This document shows positions 25,484 through 35,812 of a stretch of 64,000 bases of DNA, in pieces. A model generated the notes under the pieces. That model was not told the origin of the DNA, searched no databases, and saw only the letters and a list, made by a program, of their open reading frames with translations. Position numbers and translations under genes: made by a program. Each line of letters begins with the position of its first letter. Within the stretch, counting starts at the first letter, position 1. This stretch comes from Enterococcaceae bacterium OF42-14pH9A (GTDB taxonomy: Bacteria > Bacillota > Bacilli > Lactobacillales > Enterococcaceae): the NCBI GenBank assembly GCA_027692465.1, contig JAQEYU010000006.1:5983-69982 (forward strand). Reading direction: 5' to 3'.

Positions 25484-28020
25484 ACCGGGAACTAAAGCCA
25501 TTTCGCGAAGAAAAGAATACGATCTTTTTGACTCGGTTGAAGAACGAAATCGAGAAAATGGATGGAAAGCGTGCCCGCCTGGTTCTTGCAGGTGGTCTTT
25601 TTGTAGTCCTGACGCTGTTTGCAAATGCGGTGAGTTCCCTTTTCTATAACTTTCACTGGGTCTTGCCAAAGGGCTTGCGAATGCAAAATGTGTTTGGTTT
25701 TCACCCAATTCTTTATCCCTGGGTGTACCTGATTACCTATCTTATTGGCATCGGTTTGTACTATTATCTCAGGTTTCGAATCAAGGTGAACTATGAATCC
25801 CTTGAGGAAGGTGATCGTGCAACGCAACGTCTGACCACTGACGAGGAAATTAAGGCACAGTATGTTGGCGTCCCGATTAAACCGAAAACAGTGACAGAAA
25901 CCTATCCAGGTCTTTCAGGCACAATTGTTAAGCGAATAGGCAATACCGTGTATTTGGATCAGGATCCAGCTCACAACTATATTCTAGGTCGCTCACGATC
26001 TGCTAAAGGACAAACGAAAGTCATTCCAGATATGGATATTTACTCTCGTTCAGAAGAAAAACCGCACCTCGTCTATGCTTCGGGAAAATATGAACTAGCC
26101 GTTGCTGGCATGGGAAAAAGAACACTCCAGCAGCGAGGGTATGAATGCCACGTCCTCAATTTGATTGATCTTGATCGCTCTTTCGAGTACAACCCGCTGG
26201 ATTTAGTTAAGCGGGCGTATATGGAAGGCGATATCGACAACGCGATTGAGTTGTGTAAAACCTTCAGCTACCCGCTTTATCACAATGAAGAGGCTAAGGA
26301 GCCAATCTGGGAAGAAACAGCTATGGCGTTAGTCAATGCGTTGATTCTAGCGTTGTGCTACGAATTTATTGAAAAAAGCAAGGATCCAAAAAAGACGGAG
26401 AAATACATTTCCATGTATGCTGTTTCCAATATGCTATCAGAACTTGGAACGACTGGAGAAAACGGAGACGTACTTTTGGATAAGTATTTTGAAAATCTCC
26501 CTCCAGGAAATCCAGCGAAGTTAGAGTATTCAACGGTGAAGTATGCGGACGGTCAAATGCGGGCGTCCATTTTTGCTTCCACACAAGCCAAGCTCCGGAA
26601 TTTCACCGCGCCGAAGGTTGCCAAAATGATGGCTCGTTCCACGTTTGACTTCCGAAAACTAACGAAAGACTCAGAACCAGTCGATTATACGGATCGAATG
26701 GTGGTGGAAGGCTATGTGGATATCACAGTTCCAGGAGAATATTACCTCACCTATTCGGTGACGAATGACTTTGACGAGACCTATACCGCCAAACGTTTGA
26801 TTACGGTCGCTAAAGGTGTTGCTTATCAAACCTTGCCGAATAACGACGAATTTTTCAAAGGAATCGAGCTAGTCGTCTTACCGGTAGGGACGCCTTTTGA
26901 TCCCAGAGCTGGGGTAACTTGTAAGTACGTTTATAAACCACAAGCGGTTTTCTTGGTGCTGCCGGATTATATTCAAACCAACTATATTATTGCTAGTACC
27001 TGGATCTCACAAATGTACCATGTCGCCAGTGACTATGCGTCGTCGCTAGACGGAGGGAAACTTCTGAAACGGATCCGTGTCCCACTAGACGAGTTCGGGA
27101 ACTTGCCTGGCTTTTCAAATATCGGATCAATGATATCAGTTGGTGCCGGACGCGGAATCTTATTTGACTTTTACGTGCAGCACCCCAATCAGCTGACAAT
27201 GAAATACTCTGAAAAAGTTGGGGAGTTCATTCAAGATGAAGCGATGAATAAATTCATGTTAATGACTGGCTCAAAGAAGGCTAGAGAAGACTTTTCAGCA
27301 CTTCTAGGTGATAAGGAGGTCACTTTGAAAAGCCGCTCAGGGGGCTTGTTTGACATCAATAAGCAGTTTACCGAAACCGTGGATACAAGACCGTTGTTTG
27401 CGCCGGCCGAGATTGGCCGCCTACAAGAAGGCGAAGTGATCGTCGAGCGCTCGATTCACCGAAAAGATTTGAAAGGAAACCTTGTTCGCCCGTACCCGAT
27501 TTTTAATGCGGGAGAGAATGGTCGTTTGCTGTATGCACATACCTATCTGAAGGAGTGGTTTGATCCAGATGGTCGCTGGCAAGACTTGGATTTGCCTCGT
27601 GTCCGAGATATTTCTTTGGAAGAATACAGTCGGAACTTTGTGCAACGGATCAAAAATCCAATTACGAGCGTCCAGCGAGATAAAGATACAGAAATTCGAA
27701 AAGAGGAGCTGAGAGAATTAATGGAACAAAAAGAAGCTATCCTAGATGATCTCTATAACGGGATTGCAGGAAATGAGATTGCAGCGGACTTAGATGCAAT
27801 CGATCAGGTCTATGTAAAAGGCGAAAAACCAACATTAATCGAGAAATACAGTCCAGAATCACAATACACCATTTATCGAACAATCATTGATGCGAACCCA
27901 GATGATGAAGCAAAAATCGCAGACTTTGAATATTACGATGAATACAACGCCTATTTGAAACAAGAATTCAACGAAGAGTTGTTGAAAAAACTTCAATTTA
28001 TGGGGTATTTCAAAGACTAG
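25480..28020 (+). CDS. virD4: VirD4-type coupling protein with an inserted Ig-like domain
   Basis: 846 residues. Two N-terminal membrane helices (about 27-48 and 72-95), a P-loop near residue 170 reading GRSRSAKGQT (a SAKG variant of the usual SGKG), and Walker B RVPLDEFGNLP near residue 535. It brings the relaxase-DNA complex to the channel. Between MMARSTFDFRKL and AVFLVLPDYIQ, residues about 405-480 are a beta-rich insertion (VEGYVDITVPGEYYLTYSV) that looks like a DUF5011/Ig-like module, odd for a cytoplasmic ATPase. ATGA overlap with the preceding gene. Confidence 0.9.
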   Translation: MNRELKPFREEKNTIFLTRLKNEIEKMDGKRARLVLAGGLFVVLTLFANAVSSLFYNFHWVLPKGLRMQNVFGFHPILYPWVYLITYLIGIGLYYYLRFRIKVNYESLEEGDRATQRLTTDEEIKAQYVGVPIKPKTVTETYPGLSGTIVKRIGNTVYLDQDPAHNYILGRSRSAKGQTKVIPDMDIYSRSEEKPHLVYASGKYELAVAGMGKRTLQQRGYECHVLNLIDLDRSFEYNPLDLVKRAYMEGDIDNAIELCKTFSYPLYHNEEAKEPIWEETAMALVNALILALCYEFIEKSKDPKKTEKYISMYAVSNMLSELGTTGENGDVLLDKYFENLPPGNPAKLEYSTVKYADGQMRASIFASTQAKLRNFTAPKVAKMMARSTFDFRKLTKDSEPVDYTDRMVVEGYVDITVPGEYYLTYSVTNDFDETYTAKRLITVAKGVAYQTLPNNDEFFKGIELVVLPVGTPFDPRAGVTCKYVYKPQAVFLVLPDYIQTNYIIASTWISQMYHVASDYASSLDGGKLLKRIRVPLDEFGNLPGFSNIGSMISVGAGRGILFDFYVQHPNQLTMKYSEKVGEFIQDEAMNKFMLMTGSKKAREDFSALLGDKEVTLKSRSGGLFDINKQFTETVDTRPLFAPAEIGRLQEGEVIVERSIHRKDLKGNLVRPYPIFNAGENGRLLYAHTYLKEWFDPDGRWQDLDLPRVRDISLEEYSRNFVQRIKNPITSVQRDKDTEIRKEELRELMEQKEAILDDLYNGIAGNEIAADLDAIDQVYVKGEKPTLIEKYSPESQYTIYRTIIDANPDDEAKIADFEYYDEYNAYLKQEFNEELLKKLQFMGYFKD

Positions 28021-28033
28021 AAAAGAGGACGAA

Positions 28034-30373
28034 ATGGACGCTTACGATGTTCTCAATGATTACAGTGATTACTTGAAAGTCAGCAATATGCTTGTCTGGG
28101 CCTTCCGAAAAATCATGTGGGGGGTCATCTGGTTATTGAGCCGGTTAATGGACGCAGTGGACTATCTGTTAGATAGTATTTATTCACTGGCCGGCTTCTC
28201 AGAAGACTCGGCGGTAAGTGCATTTGTGGAAACCAACCGCGGGGCGGTGTTTGCGATTGGTGCCGTCTGTTTGATTTTGTTCTTTCTGGCCTACATGCAA
28301 AATTCGCGAAAGCACCAACTAAATAATTTGTTAAACAACCTGATGTTGGGCATTGGAGTTGTGCTGCTTAGCCTAACGCTGACGACCACTTTAATGTCTT
28401 CCAGCTTCGAAATCGCGAAGGCGATTACCTCTGATGGCGGTACGACAGCAGAAACAATTATGAAGAACAATATTTACGATACCGTAGCGTTTGATGCGAA
28501 TGGCTGGTCTGGAGCAGACTCTGCCCCGTCTATTAATAATCGTTATAGTAATGAGGCGCTGAAATGGCTGGATATCACTGAAGAGGTGGATCCTGGTAAA
28601 TATGATTTTCAATCCGATGTCTCAACAGAGGTTTTTTCAAAAAAAGTTGTCAATGATATTGATGGTACCCCTCAGTTAGTCGATTTGGAAGCCGGATGGT
28701 TCAAAATCGATGAACATTATTACCGCTATTCCTGGCACCCTTTCGTGATTGTCGCACAACTTATTGCGTCAATCGTGGTTGTGTTAGCAACCAGTTACAA
28801 ATATCTGCGAAGCCTATTCAATGGGGTATTTAATGGAATCGTCGCCCCTGCTTTTGCTTTTACGGATCTTGCTGAAGGAGCGAAGGTACGAAAAATCATG
28901 ACTGCAAGTATCAATATCGCCATCAATATTGTGATGTTTGCCGTTTCGGTCAAGATGTATCGAATGTTTTCTACCTATGTCAGCAAACAAGATATCAATG
29001 TCTTTGCGGCTGTTGTCATTCAAATCATGATGGCGCTAATTGTCCTGGAAGGTCCATATATCATTCAAGAACTGACCGGTCAAGAAGCAGGCGTCGGATC
29101 GTCGTTGAAGGGTGTCATGGCTACAGCAGGTGTCATGTATGCGGGAGCGAAACTGCCAGGGCTTGTTAAATCTGGAGCGGGTAAAGTTGCAGATGTGGCG
29201 AAGAAACCAATGGGTGCTATGCGAGGCGGACTTGCGGTCGCAGGTGGTGCCGCTAGTGGCGCCGCAGAATCTGCCCTCGATACGTTGAGTAAAGAAATGA
29301 AGGAAGCAAAACAAGAAGAGCCAACGGGACTGAAGCCAAAACCGATGAGTTCGGAAGAAATGGCGGACTTTAAGTCGAAAGTTAAAGAAGACTTGCAAGC
29401 CCCATCAGATGAAAAGGATCCAAAAGCAATTGATGGAGCGAATCAGCCGGAAAAAGCTGCAAGTGATCAAGAATTGGCAAAAGCTGATAAACCAAACATC
29501 GGTCAAACACAAGATCACGGTGCCGAAGGTACAAAACAGGCGGACCCTGAATTAGCTGCGGAGCAAACCAAAGCAGATCAAGCCTTGAGTGATGGAAAAT
29601 CCGAAACTACTAAAGTACCTGAAGTAGCTATTGAAAATCAACAGCCACTCGATGAAAATCGAGATCTTTCGGAAAACGCGAAACCAGGATTGAACAGTGT
29701 CACGGCACCACTAGCAAAAATGACAAATTCTATCAGCGGAGAAGCACTCGTGCCACACGGCCATACAGGACAAGCACTGACAACTCGTGCTTCTGAAGGG
29801 CTACAAGCAGTCCCTGGAGCATTAGCAGCCGCTGGCACTGCCGCAAGCATGGTTTCCCAACAAGCTTTGCGTGGGACAGCTATCGGGCTTCAAACGGCAG
29901 AAACAATGGCGCCAATGGCTGCAATGGCAACTTTGCAGAGCACTGGGGCACCAGCCGTTCAACAGATGGTTACACAATCTGGTGCCGTCATGGCTGGTGT
30001 TTTGGCCAACGCTTCTGTCCAATCGGCCACCTATCAAAATACGGCGATGTCGCCGCAAGAATTGGCACCGACAGCAGTTGCACAGGCCATGTCAATTCCG
30101 CAAAATTCTTCTATCCCACAACCAGGCTATGTGAGCTTGCCACAAGTCGCTAATCTACCTGGTGTGCAACAATTCCAGTCTGATCTGCAAGCACCAGTGG
30201 TACGGACTGAAACCGTTGGTGAAGTGCTGGCCAACAAGTATGCAGATCGGCAGATTTCAAAAGCTGAGAAGAATGTGAAGTATCAAGAATTGCATCAAAT
30301 TGGGAAGAATACAGGGACCAAAGCTGCAAATAAAATTCTGAATCGAAAGAAAAAAGGGCGTGATAATGGATGA
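28034..30373 (+). CDS. VirB6/TrbL-like channel protein
   Basis: 779 residues. About seven membrane segments in the first 380 residues (for example AVFAIGAVCLILFFLAYM and HPFVIVAQLIASIVVVLAT), followed by a Gly/Ala-rich helix and a long soluble C-terminal region rich in Ala, Gln, Pro and Lys. This is the plan of VirB6-type proteins in Gram-positive conjugation systems. Position between VirD4 and VirB3/VirB4 agrees. GAGGACG precedes the ATG; its end overlaps the next gene by 4 bp. Confidence 0.8.
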   Translation: MDAYDVLNDYSDYLKVSNMLVWAFRKIMWGVIWLLSRLMDAVDYLLDSIYSLAGFSEDSAVSAFVETNRGAVFAIGAVCLILFFLAYMQNSRKHQLNNLLNNLMLGIGVVLLSLTLTTTLMSSSFEIAKAITSDGGTTAETIMKNNIYDTVAFDANGWSGADSAPSINNRYSNEALKWLDITEEVDPGKYDFQSDVSTEVFSKKVVNDIDGTPQLVDLEAGWFKIDEHYYRYSWHPFVIVAQLIASIVVVLATSYKYLRSLFNGVFNGIVAPAFAFTDLAEGAKVRKIMTASINIAINIVMFAVSVKMYRMFSTYVSKQDINVFAAVVIQIMMALIVLEGPYIIQELTGQEAGVGSSLKGVMATAGVMYAGAKLPGLVKSGAGKVADVAKKPMGAMRGGLAVAGGAASGAAESALDTLSKEMKEAKQEEPTGLKPKPMSSEEMADFKSKVKEDLQAPSDEKDPKAIDGANQPEKAASDQELAKADKPNIGQTQDHGAEGTKQADPELAAEQTKADQALSDGKSETTKVPEVAIENQQPLDENRDLSENAKPGLNSVTAPLAKMTNSISGEALVPHGHTGQALTTRASEGLQAVPGALAAAGTAASMVSQQALRGTAIGLQTAETMAPMAAMATLQSTGAPAVQQMVTQSGAVMAGVLANASVQSATYQNTAMSPQELAPTAVAQAMSIPQNSSIPQPGYVSLPQVANLPGVQQFQSDLQAPVVRTETVGEVLANKYADRQISKAEKNVKYQELHQIGKNTGTKAANKILNRKKKGRDNG

Positions 30374-30681
30374 ATGAATTAAAAAATGTCTCTAGCATTC
30401 GGCCAAAACGCGAGGTCAAATTCGGAATTTCGCTCTTCGAAGTGATGTTTGTGATTGTAGTGACTGTGATTGCGGCAGTTTTACGGGGCCTCGTCTATCC
30501 GTTGTTCGAATACCCTTTTGTCATCTTGACGTTTCTCAATGCGACTTACTTGGTCATGAAACCTAAAGAGAACCCCACCTTGAATCATTTACAGATGTTC
30601 AAATTAGTGATTCGACGGTATCTATTTAAAGAATATGTGGGGTATAAGACAATTGATGTGAGAGAATTTCGTGAAGAGTAG
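30370..30681 (+). CDS. VirB3/PrgI-like membrane protein
   Basis: 103 residues with an amphipathic N-terminus and two adjacent membrane helices (about 22-58), then a basic cytoplasmic tail. Size, topology and position just before VirB4 match VirB3/PrgI family proteins. Start in overlap with the VirB6-like stop. Confidence 0.75.
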   Translation: MNELKNVSSIRPKREVKFGISLFEVMFVIVVTVIAAVLRGLVYPLFEYPFVILTFLNATYLVMKPKENPTLNHLQMFKLVIRRYLFKEYVGYKTIDVREFREE

Positions 30682-30703
30682 GGCATTTGCCTTACTCTTT
30701 TTT
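30674..30703 (+). terminator. Intra-operon terminator between virB3 and virB4
   Basis: AAGAGTAGGGC pairs with GCCTTACTCTT, then TTTT, overlapping the virB3 stop codon. It would reduce expression of VirB4 and everything downstream unless RNA polymerase is modified. Confidence 0.75.
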
Positions 30704-30720
30704 GAACTGGAGGGATCATT

Positions 30721-33339
30721 TTGAAAAAGAGGAAAGTGGCAGCTGCAAATCAAGCATCTGAAGAGGCCATTCCTTCGTTTGACTTTCATATTCCTAGCGA
30801 GGAAAGCAAAAGTGAAGAACGTGAATCACCCAATCACCTAGGTGAAGGGAAGCTGACGCGGGAAGAAAAGAAACTGAACCGGAAGACCGGGAAACAGCTA
30901 CGAAAAATTTTAGAACTCCATCCGGTAAAAAGCTGGGGGAGTCGAACCGATGAAAATTTTGTTCGCTACACTTCTGGCTACTTCGAGATCCTACGAATCC
31001 GAGGGAAGAATCTTTTCGGTATGCGACCAGAAGAGTTCCAACAAATAATGGCTTCTTACGGGGCCTTGTCTAGTCTGTACGATCAAGCATTTAAACTGGT
31101 ATCTATCCATTCGGCGGTAAATACCACCGAAGCACAAGGGTTCTATAAGCGTGAATTTCAACGGAGTACGAATCCTGGGCACCGCGAGATCTTAGAAGAA
31201 AAATATGGCGAGTTGGCATTCATCGCTAAGTACCGTCAAATGGAAGAATACTACGTGTTTGTGTACGGGTATGACGAAGAAAAACTCCGAGAAAATTTGG
31301 AGAAGTTCTATAAATGTTTAGGGGTCATTCAAGTGGATCGAATGACGCGCGAAGAGAAGGTGCAGCTGTTGTTCCAAATGGCCAATCCTGCATTGAAATT
31401 AGCGCCACAAGTCCCTCGTGGTTTTGAAGTAAAATCGAAACGAATTCTGCAAGAAGGAATCGATATCGGCTTGTTAAGCCGGATCCAACCGCAAGGTAAT
31501 TTGAAAATAGGCGAAACCGCGATTCAGACTGGCACAGGCTTTTCGGCTTGTTTGACGACTTATCGGCTTCAAAGTGAACCAGATTATTTATGGTTGAACC
31601 CCTTCACAAAAATTAAGGACAAAATTTTGACACTTGATGTGGCTACACAAGACGATGAGAATCTACGGAATGATATTACAAAGGCACTGGGGGAACTTCA
31701 ATCGCGGTACAATACGTCGAAAGATGCGACTGAAAAAGAGATCGTCCGAGAGGAATATCAATCGTTGTTGCAGCTGTCAAAAGACGTGCGAAAAGGCCGT
31801 GAGATTATTAAGTACGTGACGATACGTTTGTATCTCTACGCAGAGTCACTAGATGAATTGGAAAAGCGAATTTTTACAGTGCGAAAAGAGCTTCAAAAAG
31901 AAGAGTTCGGTGTGGTGTCTTCCACGTTGGAACAAGGGTATGACTGGCAATCCATGTTTTTAGACTACTATTCTCAGATGTTGCTGCCTAATACCCGCTC
32001 TGGTCTTGATGTGACTAGCACCGTGTTCGGTGCCAGCTTCCCAGCCAACCAGGTTTATTTGATGGATCCACGAGGTCAATATCTGGGATTGTCCAATACC
32101 AACGGTCAGATGATCGTTGATTTCTTTGAAATTACTGGAGGTCGAACATTCTATAATATTCTGCTTACCGGCCTGATGGGCCGTGGGAAAACTACACTGA
32201 TGAAAAAAATCATGCGAGATATGATTGGCCGCGGTTATATGATCCGCGGGTTTGATAAATCTGGTGAATTCACAAAATTAGTGAAACATGAGAAAGGAAC
32301 CATTATCCGCCTCGATGGGCAAGATGGCCGGATTAATATTTTTGAAGTGTTCCCTTTAGCGATTAACGACACCACACTCGAAGTCAGTGAACAAGCTTCA
32401 TTTACCACACACTTGTCAAAACTAGGGACTTGGTATTCCATTTTGAAACCTACTGCCCCTTTGGAAGAACTCGATCAGTTTGATACGTTAGTGAGTGATT
32501 TATATGTTGTAAAAGGACTGTCAGATGCGGAAGGAAAAGTCGAAAAAGTTACGGGCCTGCCACCAAATGCCTATCCAATTCTGGCGGATCTACTCGAACT
32601 TTTAGTGCGGCGCTATAGTGAATCCACGTTTGATGAAGAACGGAAGCATCTGTACAATATCCAGTCCACACTTACTACATTGATGAAGAAAACAAGCACT
32701 CTCTTTAACGGACCGACGACGATTCCTGACTTTTCAAACCAGCAGATTCTATTTTTCAACATTGATGGCTTATCAAACTTTGACCCGCGCTTTGTAAACG
32801 CCCAGCTGTTCAATGCCTTCAACCTTTTCGTCGGTACCTTGTTCAATAATGGTCGGCGGGAGCACCGTCGTTATCAAGATGGTGAAATCAAATTCGAAGC
32901 AATTAAACGAGGTATGTTTTTCATGGCTGAAGCGCATAATTTACTCAATGGGCGTAACCCTCGGATGGTGGAGTACTTCAATACCTTTGCCCGAGAGGCT
33001 CGAAAACGTTACAGCGGGTTGTGCCTGGATACTCAAAGTATTCGCTCGTTAGTGTCCCAACAAGAAAACAATTCAGGCGATAGTGAATTGAATGATATTT
33101 ACGATTTCATGCAGTATCGATTCTTTTTTCAGCCTGGTCAAGAAGAATTGAAAACGTTGGGGAAATCAAATGGTGGCCCGCTAGCAGATGAAGAGGTGGA
33201 ACTCGTTAGCAAGTTTGAACCCCACAAGACTCTATTAAAAATTACCTCCGGTGAAGCGTATGAAATGCGTGTGTATGCTTCACCTGAAGAATTGGCTCTC
33301 TTTGATGGTGGTGGACGTAAAGCTGCCGACACGAGATAG
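30721..33339 (+). CDS. virB4: VirB4-type secretion ATPase
   Basis: 872 residues from TTG 30721 (GGAGGGATC upstream). Walker A LTGLMGRGKTTLMKK lies near residue 482, and the C-terminal ATPase core continues with ILFFNIDGLSN and GMFFMAEAHNLL (Walker B-like). N-terminal domain of about 400 residues is typical for TraE/TrsE/VirB4 proteins. It powers assembly and transport of the mating channel. Confidence 0.95.
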   Translation: MKKRKVAAANQASEEAIPSFDFHIPSEESKSEERESPNHLGEGKLTREEKKLNRKTGKQLRKILELHPVKSWGSRTDENFVRYTSGYFEILRIRGKNLFGMRPEEFQQIMASYGALSSLYDQAFKLVSIHSAVNTTEAQGFYKREFQRSTNPGHREILEEKYGELAFIAKYRQMEEYYVFVYGYDEEKLRENLEKFYKCLGVIQVDRMTREEKVQLLFQMANPALKLAPQVPRGFEVKSKRILQEGIDIGLLSRIQPQGNLKIGETAIQTGTGFSACLTTYRLQSEPDYLWLNPFTKIKDKILTLDVATQDDENLRNDITKALGELQSRYNTSKDATEKEIVREEYQSLLQLSKDVRKGREIIKYVTIRLYLYAESLDELEKRIFTVRKELQKEEFGVVSSTLEQGYDWQSMFLDYYSQMLLPNTRSGLDVTSTVFGASFPANQVYLMDPRGQYLGLSNTNGQMIVDFFEITGGRTFYNILLTGLMGRGKTTLMKKIMRDMIGRGYMIRGFDKSGEFTKLVKHEKGTIIRLDGQDGRINIFEVFPLAINDTTLEVSEQASFTTHLSKLGTWYSILKPTAPLEELDQFDTLVSDLYVVKGLSDAEGKVEKVTGLPPNAYPILADLLELLVRRYSESTFDEERKHLYNIQSTLTTLMKKTSTLFNGPTTIPDFSNQQILFFNIDGLSNFDPRFVNAQLFNAFNLFVGTLFNNGRREHRRYQDGEIKFEAIKRGMFFMAEAHNLLNGRNPRMVEYFNTFAREARKRYSGLCLDTQSIRSLVSQQENNSGDSELNDIYDFMQYRFFFQPGQEELKTLGKSNGGPLADEEVELVSKFEPHKTLLKITSGEAYEMRVYASPEELALFDGGGRKAADTR

Positions 33340-33350
33340 GGGGCGATGAA

Positions 33351-34538
33351 ATGATCAAGGAATATTTGAGACGCAAGGTCACAAAAAAAGTATTTTTATG
33401 GGCATGTGGGCTACTCGCCCCTGCTCTTTTGATTATTGGAGTCGTTGGTCTGGTTCTCATGATGTCAGCCGGTTTTCTCTCTCAATCGGAGAGTACGAGT
33501 AGCGGAGGGACTGGTGAGCGTTATAATGGCGAGTTTACCGACACCGTACCTATTTTTGACGAGATCAAAGGTCGTGGAGACTTTCCCGATGAAGTGGCCC
33601 AACTAGCAGTTGGTACAGCAGTTAAGTATCGCCTGTTGCCTTCAGTAATTTTGAGTCAATGGGCGTATGAAAGTGCGTGGGGAAAGTCGGGACCAGCCAC
33701 GAAAGATATCAATTTCTTTGGGATCACTTGGTATGATGGTTGCCCTTTCCCGCAAGGTATGGAACGTGGCATAAACGGTTCTGAGGGCGGGCACTATATG
33801 GCTTTTCCGAATCCAATGACGTGCTTTAGCTACTATGGCTATATGGTAGCCTCACAAAGCAATTTCAATGCAAGTGTCGGGAATCAAAGCCCAAGTGAAA
33901 GTTTGCTAATTCTAGGCCGTGGGGGATATGCGGCAGGCGGTATTGATGAAGATAGTGAGTATTTCAAAGCGGCGATGAACATTATCAGTACCAATAAATT
34001 AACTGAATATGACACCTTTGCGATTGAAAAATGGGGATCTGATACCCCTACATTGCCAGGTCTTGATGATGGGCCGAGCGTCCCTTCACTACCTGGTGCA
34101 GGGAATCCGAAAGTCTTGGATCGATACGTCGGCACACGAATTGGGAACGGACAGTGCTACGCGCTCACCGCTCTCTATTCTCACCTCATGGGTGGTCCCA
34201 GTCTTGGAGCAGGTGTGACAGATAAGATCGATATGATTCCAGGTACTGATGGCACCAGCGCCTATCAAATCGGAAATGCCTATGATTGGGCAGGGCACGG
34301 ATGGAAGGTCATTAATAGTCCCAAATATGCGGACTTGAAGGCGGGAGATATCATCAATTGGAAGCCGTTCTCTACGCACAGTCGAAGCGAGTATGGTCAC
34401 ACCGGAGTGATTGCTTCGGTTGGAAAAATGGGTGCCTACGATACCTACGAGCAAAATTCAGAACAAGGTCAGATTGGTGCCAAATACACGCGCTATTATG
34501 ACGATAGCATCTACAGTATTATCCGAAAGGTGAAGTGA
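33351..34538 (+). CDS. VirB1-like bifunctional peptidoglycan hydrolase
   Basis: 395 residues. N-terminal membrane anchor (about 15-42), a glucosaminidase-type domain (LPSVILSQWAYESAWGKSG, then DINFFGITWY, residues about 95-210) and a C-terminal CHAP domain with Cys in GNGQCYALTALY and His in EYGHTGVIASV. It opens the cell wall for the channel, like PrgK/TraG-type hydrolases. Follows virB4 by 11 bp with GGGGGCGATG as ribosome site. Confidence 0.9.
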   Translation: MIKEYLRRKVTKKVFLWACGLLAPALLIIGVVGLVLMMSAGFLSQSESTSSGGTGERYNGEFTDTVPIFDEIKGRGDFPDEVAQLAVGTAVKYRLLPSVILSQWAYESAWGKSGPATKDINFFGITWYDGCPFPQGMERGINGSEGGHYMAFPNPMTCFSYYGYMVASQSNFNASVGNQSPSESLLILGRGGYAAGGIDEDSEYFKAAMNIISTNKLTEYDTFAIEKWGSDTPTLPGLDDGPSVPSLPGAGNPKVLDRYVGTRIGNGQCYALTALYSHLMGGPSLGAGVTDKIDMIPGTDGTSAYQIGNAYDWAGHGWKVINSPKYADLKAGDIINWKPFSTHSRSEYGHTGVIASVGKMGAYDTYEQNSEQGQIGAKYTRYYDDSIYSIIRKVK

Positions 34539-34544
34539 GGGTAA

Positions 34545-35102
34545 ATGAAAAAATATGGGTATGCGGTGATTTTTTCCGGCGTAATTGTTTGCTTAGGAAT
34601 CTTCTTTTTTGTTTCCCTACGCGGCCAACAAGCTGAGACGAGCAATAACTCCTCAGCGGTGACGGTTGAAGAAAAAGGTTCTAGTAGTGCAGAGAACGAT
34701 CTTGTAAGTAAGAACGAGGACAATCAAGAATCTAGTTCAGCAAAAGAAGATTCTACTGGTGAAAAGGAGGCAATCGAAAAACTCTTAAAGACGTTTGGTC
34801 GCCGGTGGCTCAATTACGATTCTATTGGAAAGAGAAATGCGTCGGTGGTGGAATTGTGCACGGAGAAAGCGATCAAAGCCAGCAGCCTTGACGTGGATCC
34901 ACATGCTGACTTCAAGGGTAAGGGACAGTTTCATCTGATCACTCAAGATATCAAAGAATCGAATACCTATCTTCTTTTTGGTAGCGATGTTGTTCGGGAA
35001 ACGATCCATCGCCAGGTTCTCTTACAACTGACAGTTGTAAAAGAAGCTGGGGAATATAAAGTCGATGAAATGGTCTTGAATTACGTGCAACAAGCCTATT
35101 GA
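34545..35102 (+). CDS. Membrane-anchored protein with NTF2-like (VirB8/TcpC-type) domain
   Basis: 185 residues: N-terminal membrane helix (about 6-25), Ser/Glu-rich linker, and a C-terminal domain of about 110 residues (FGRRWLNYDSIGKRNASV... HRQVLLQLTVVKEAGEYKVDEM) that fits the VirB8/NTF2 fold used as channel scaffold. The next gene has the same plan. Family assignment is moderate. Confidence 0.65.
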   Translation: MKKYGYAVIFSGVIVCLGIFFFVSLRGQQAETSNNSSAVTVEEKGSSSAENDLVSKNEDNQESSSAKEDSTGEKEAIEKLLKTFGRRWLNYDSIGKRNASVVELCTEKAIKASSLDVDPHADFKGKGQFHLITQDIKESNTYLLFGSDVVRETIHRQVLLQLTVVKEAGEYKVDEMVLNYVQQAY

Positions 35103-35137
35103 TTTCACAGCTTTATCAGACAAAGGAGTGAAAAATT

Positions 35138-35812
35138 TTGACAACAAAATCGAAGCAAATTTTGCAAATTGTTCTTGCGACGTTAGGGGGTCTTCTGTTA
35201 TTAGGAGGCTCTTTTTTTATCGGCCATCGGATGGGAGCAAGCGATCAACAAGCTGTAGTCACTGCCCAAACGACTACCGATTCCTCTAGTGAAACGAGTA
35301 CAGTTATATCTAGTGAACCAACTGTATCTGATCAAGAATACCAATTGAAGAAAGCACAAAAAGCTTTGGTTGGGTATGAGGAAATGACCAAAGAAAGAGA
35401 CGAAATTCAAGCAAATGCAGACCGCGTGCTAGATGCCTATTTCACCAACACACGAACAAATGCCGATGAGAAAATGGCAGGGGTGGAAGAAATTCAGACA
35501 GCCGTCGGCCAAGAATCCAACTTGCCTTATGCGAAGGAAGTGACTCCTGAAGCGATAGATTCGCGTCAGCTAACCTGGTCAAAACAATATCTTGTGAGTC
35601 ACTGGAATGAGGAAGAGCAGCAGGTCCTAGCGCTGGTCAAAGTGACAGAGTCTGCGAGTGGAAAGGAAGAAAAAGACGTCCCTTATCTCGTAAAAATGGA
35701 TCTTGTAAAATCGGATAGTCAATGGAAAATTGGGCAACTCAATCCAGTCAAAGTTACTGATTCAGTGCCCCAATATTTCTTCAAAGACAGTGATGGTGTG
35801 CTATGGAAGTGA
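35138..35812 (+). CDS. Second membrane-anchored VirB8/NTF2-like protein
   Basis: 224 residues from TTG 35138 (AAGGAGTG upstream). Membrane helix about 10-29, Ser/Thr linker, short coiled coil, and a C-terminal domain with QYLVSHWNEEEQQVLALVKV and a Lys-rich end. Same domain order as the preceding gene product, so the two may form a hetero-oligomer. Its stop overlaps the next start. Confidence 0.65.
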   Translation: MTTKSKQILQIVLATLGGLLLLGGSFFIGHRMGASDQQAVVTAQTTTDSSSETSTVISSEPTVSDQEYQLKKAQKALVGYEEMTKERDEIQANADRVLDAYFTNTRTNADEKMAGVEEIQTAVGQESNLPYAKEVTPEAIDSRQLTWSKQYLVSHWNEEEQQVLALVKVTESASGKEEKDVPYLVKMDLVKSDSQWKIGQLNPVKVTDSVPQYFFKDSDGVLWK

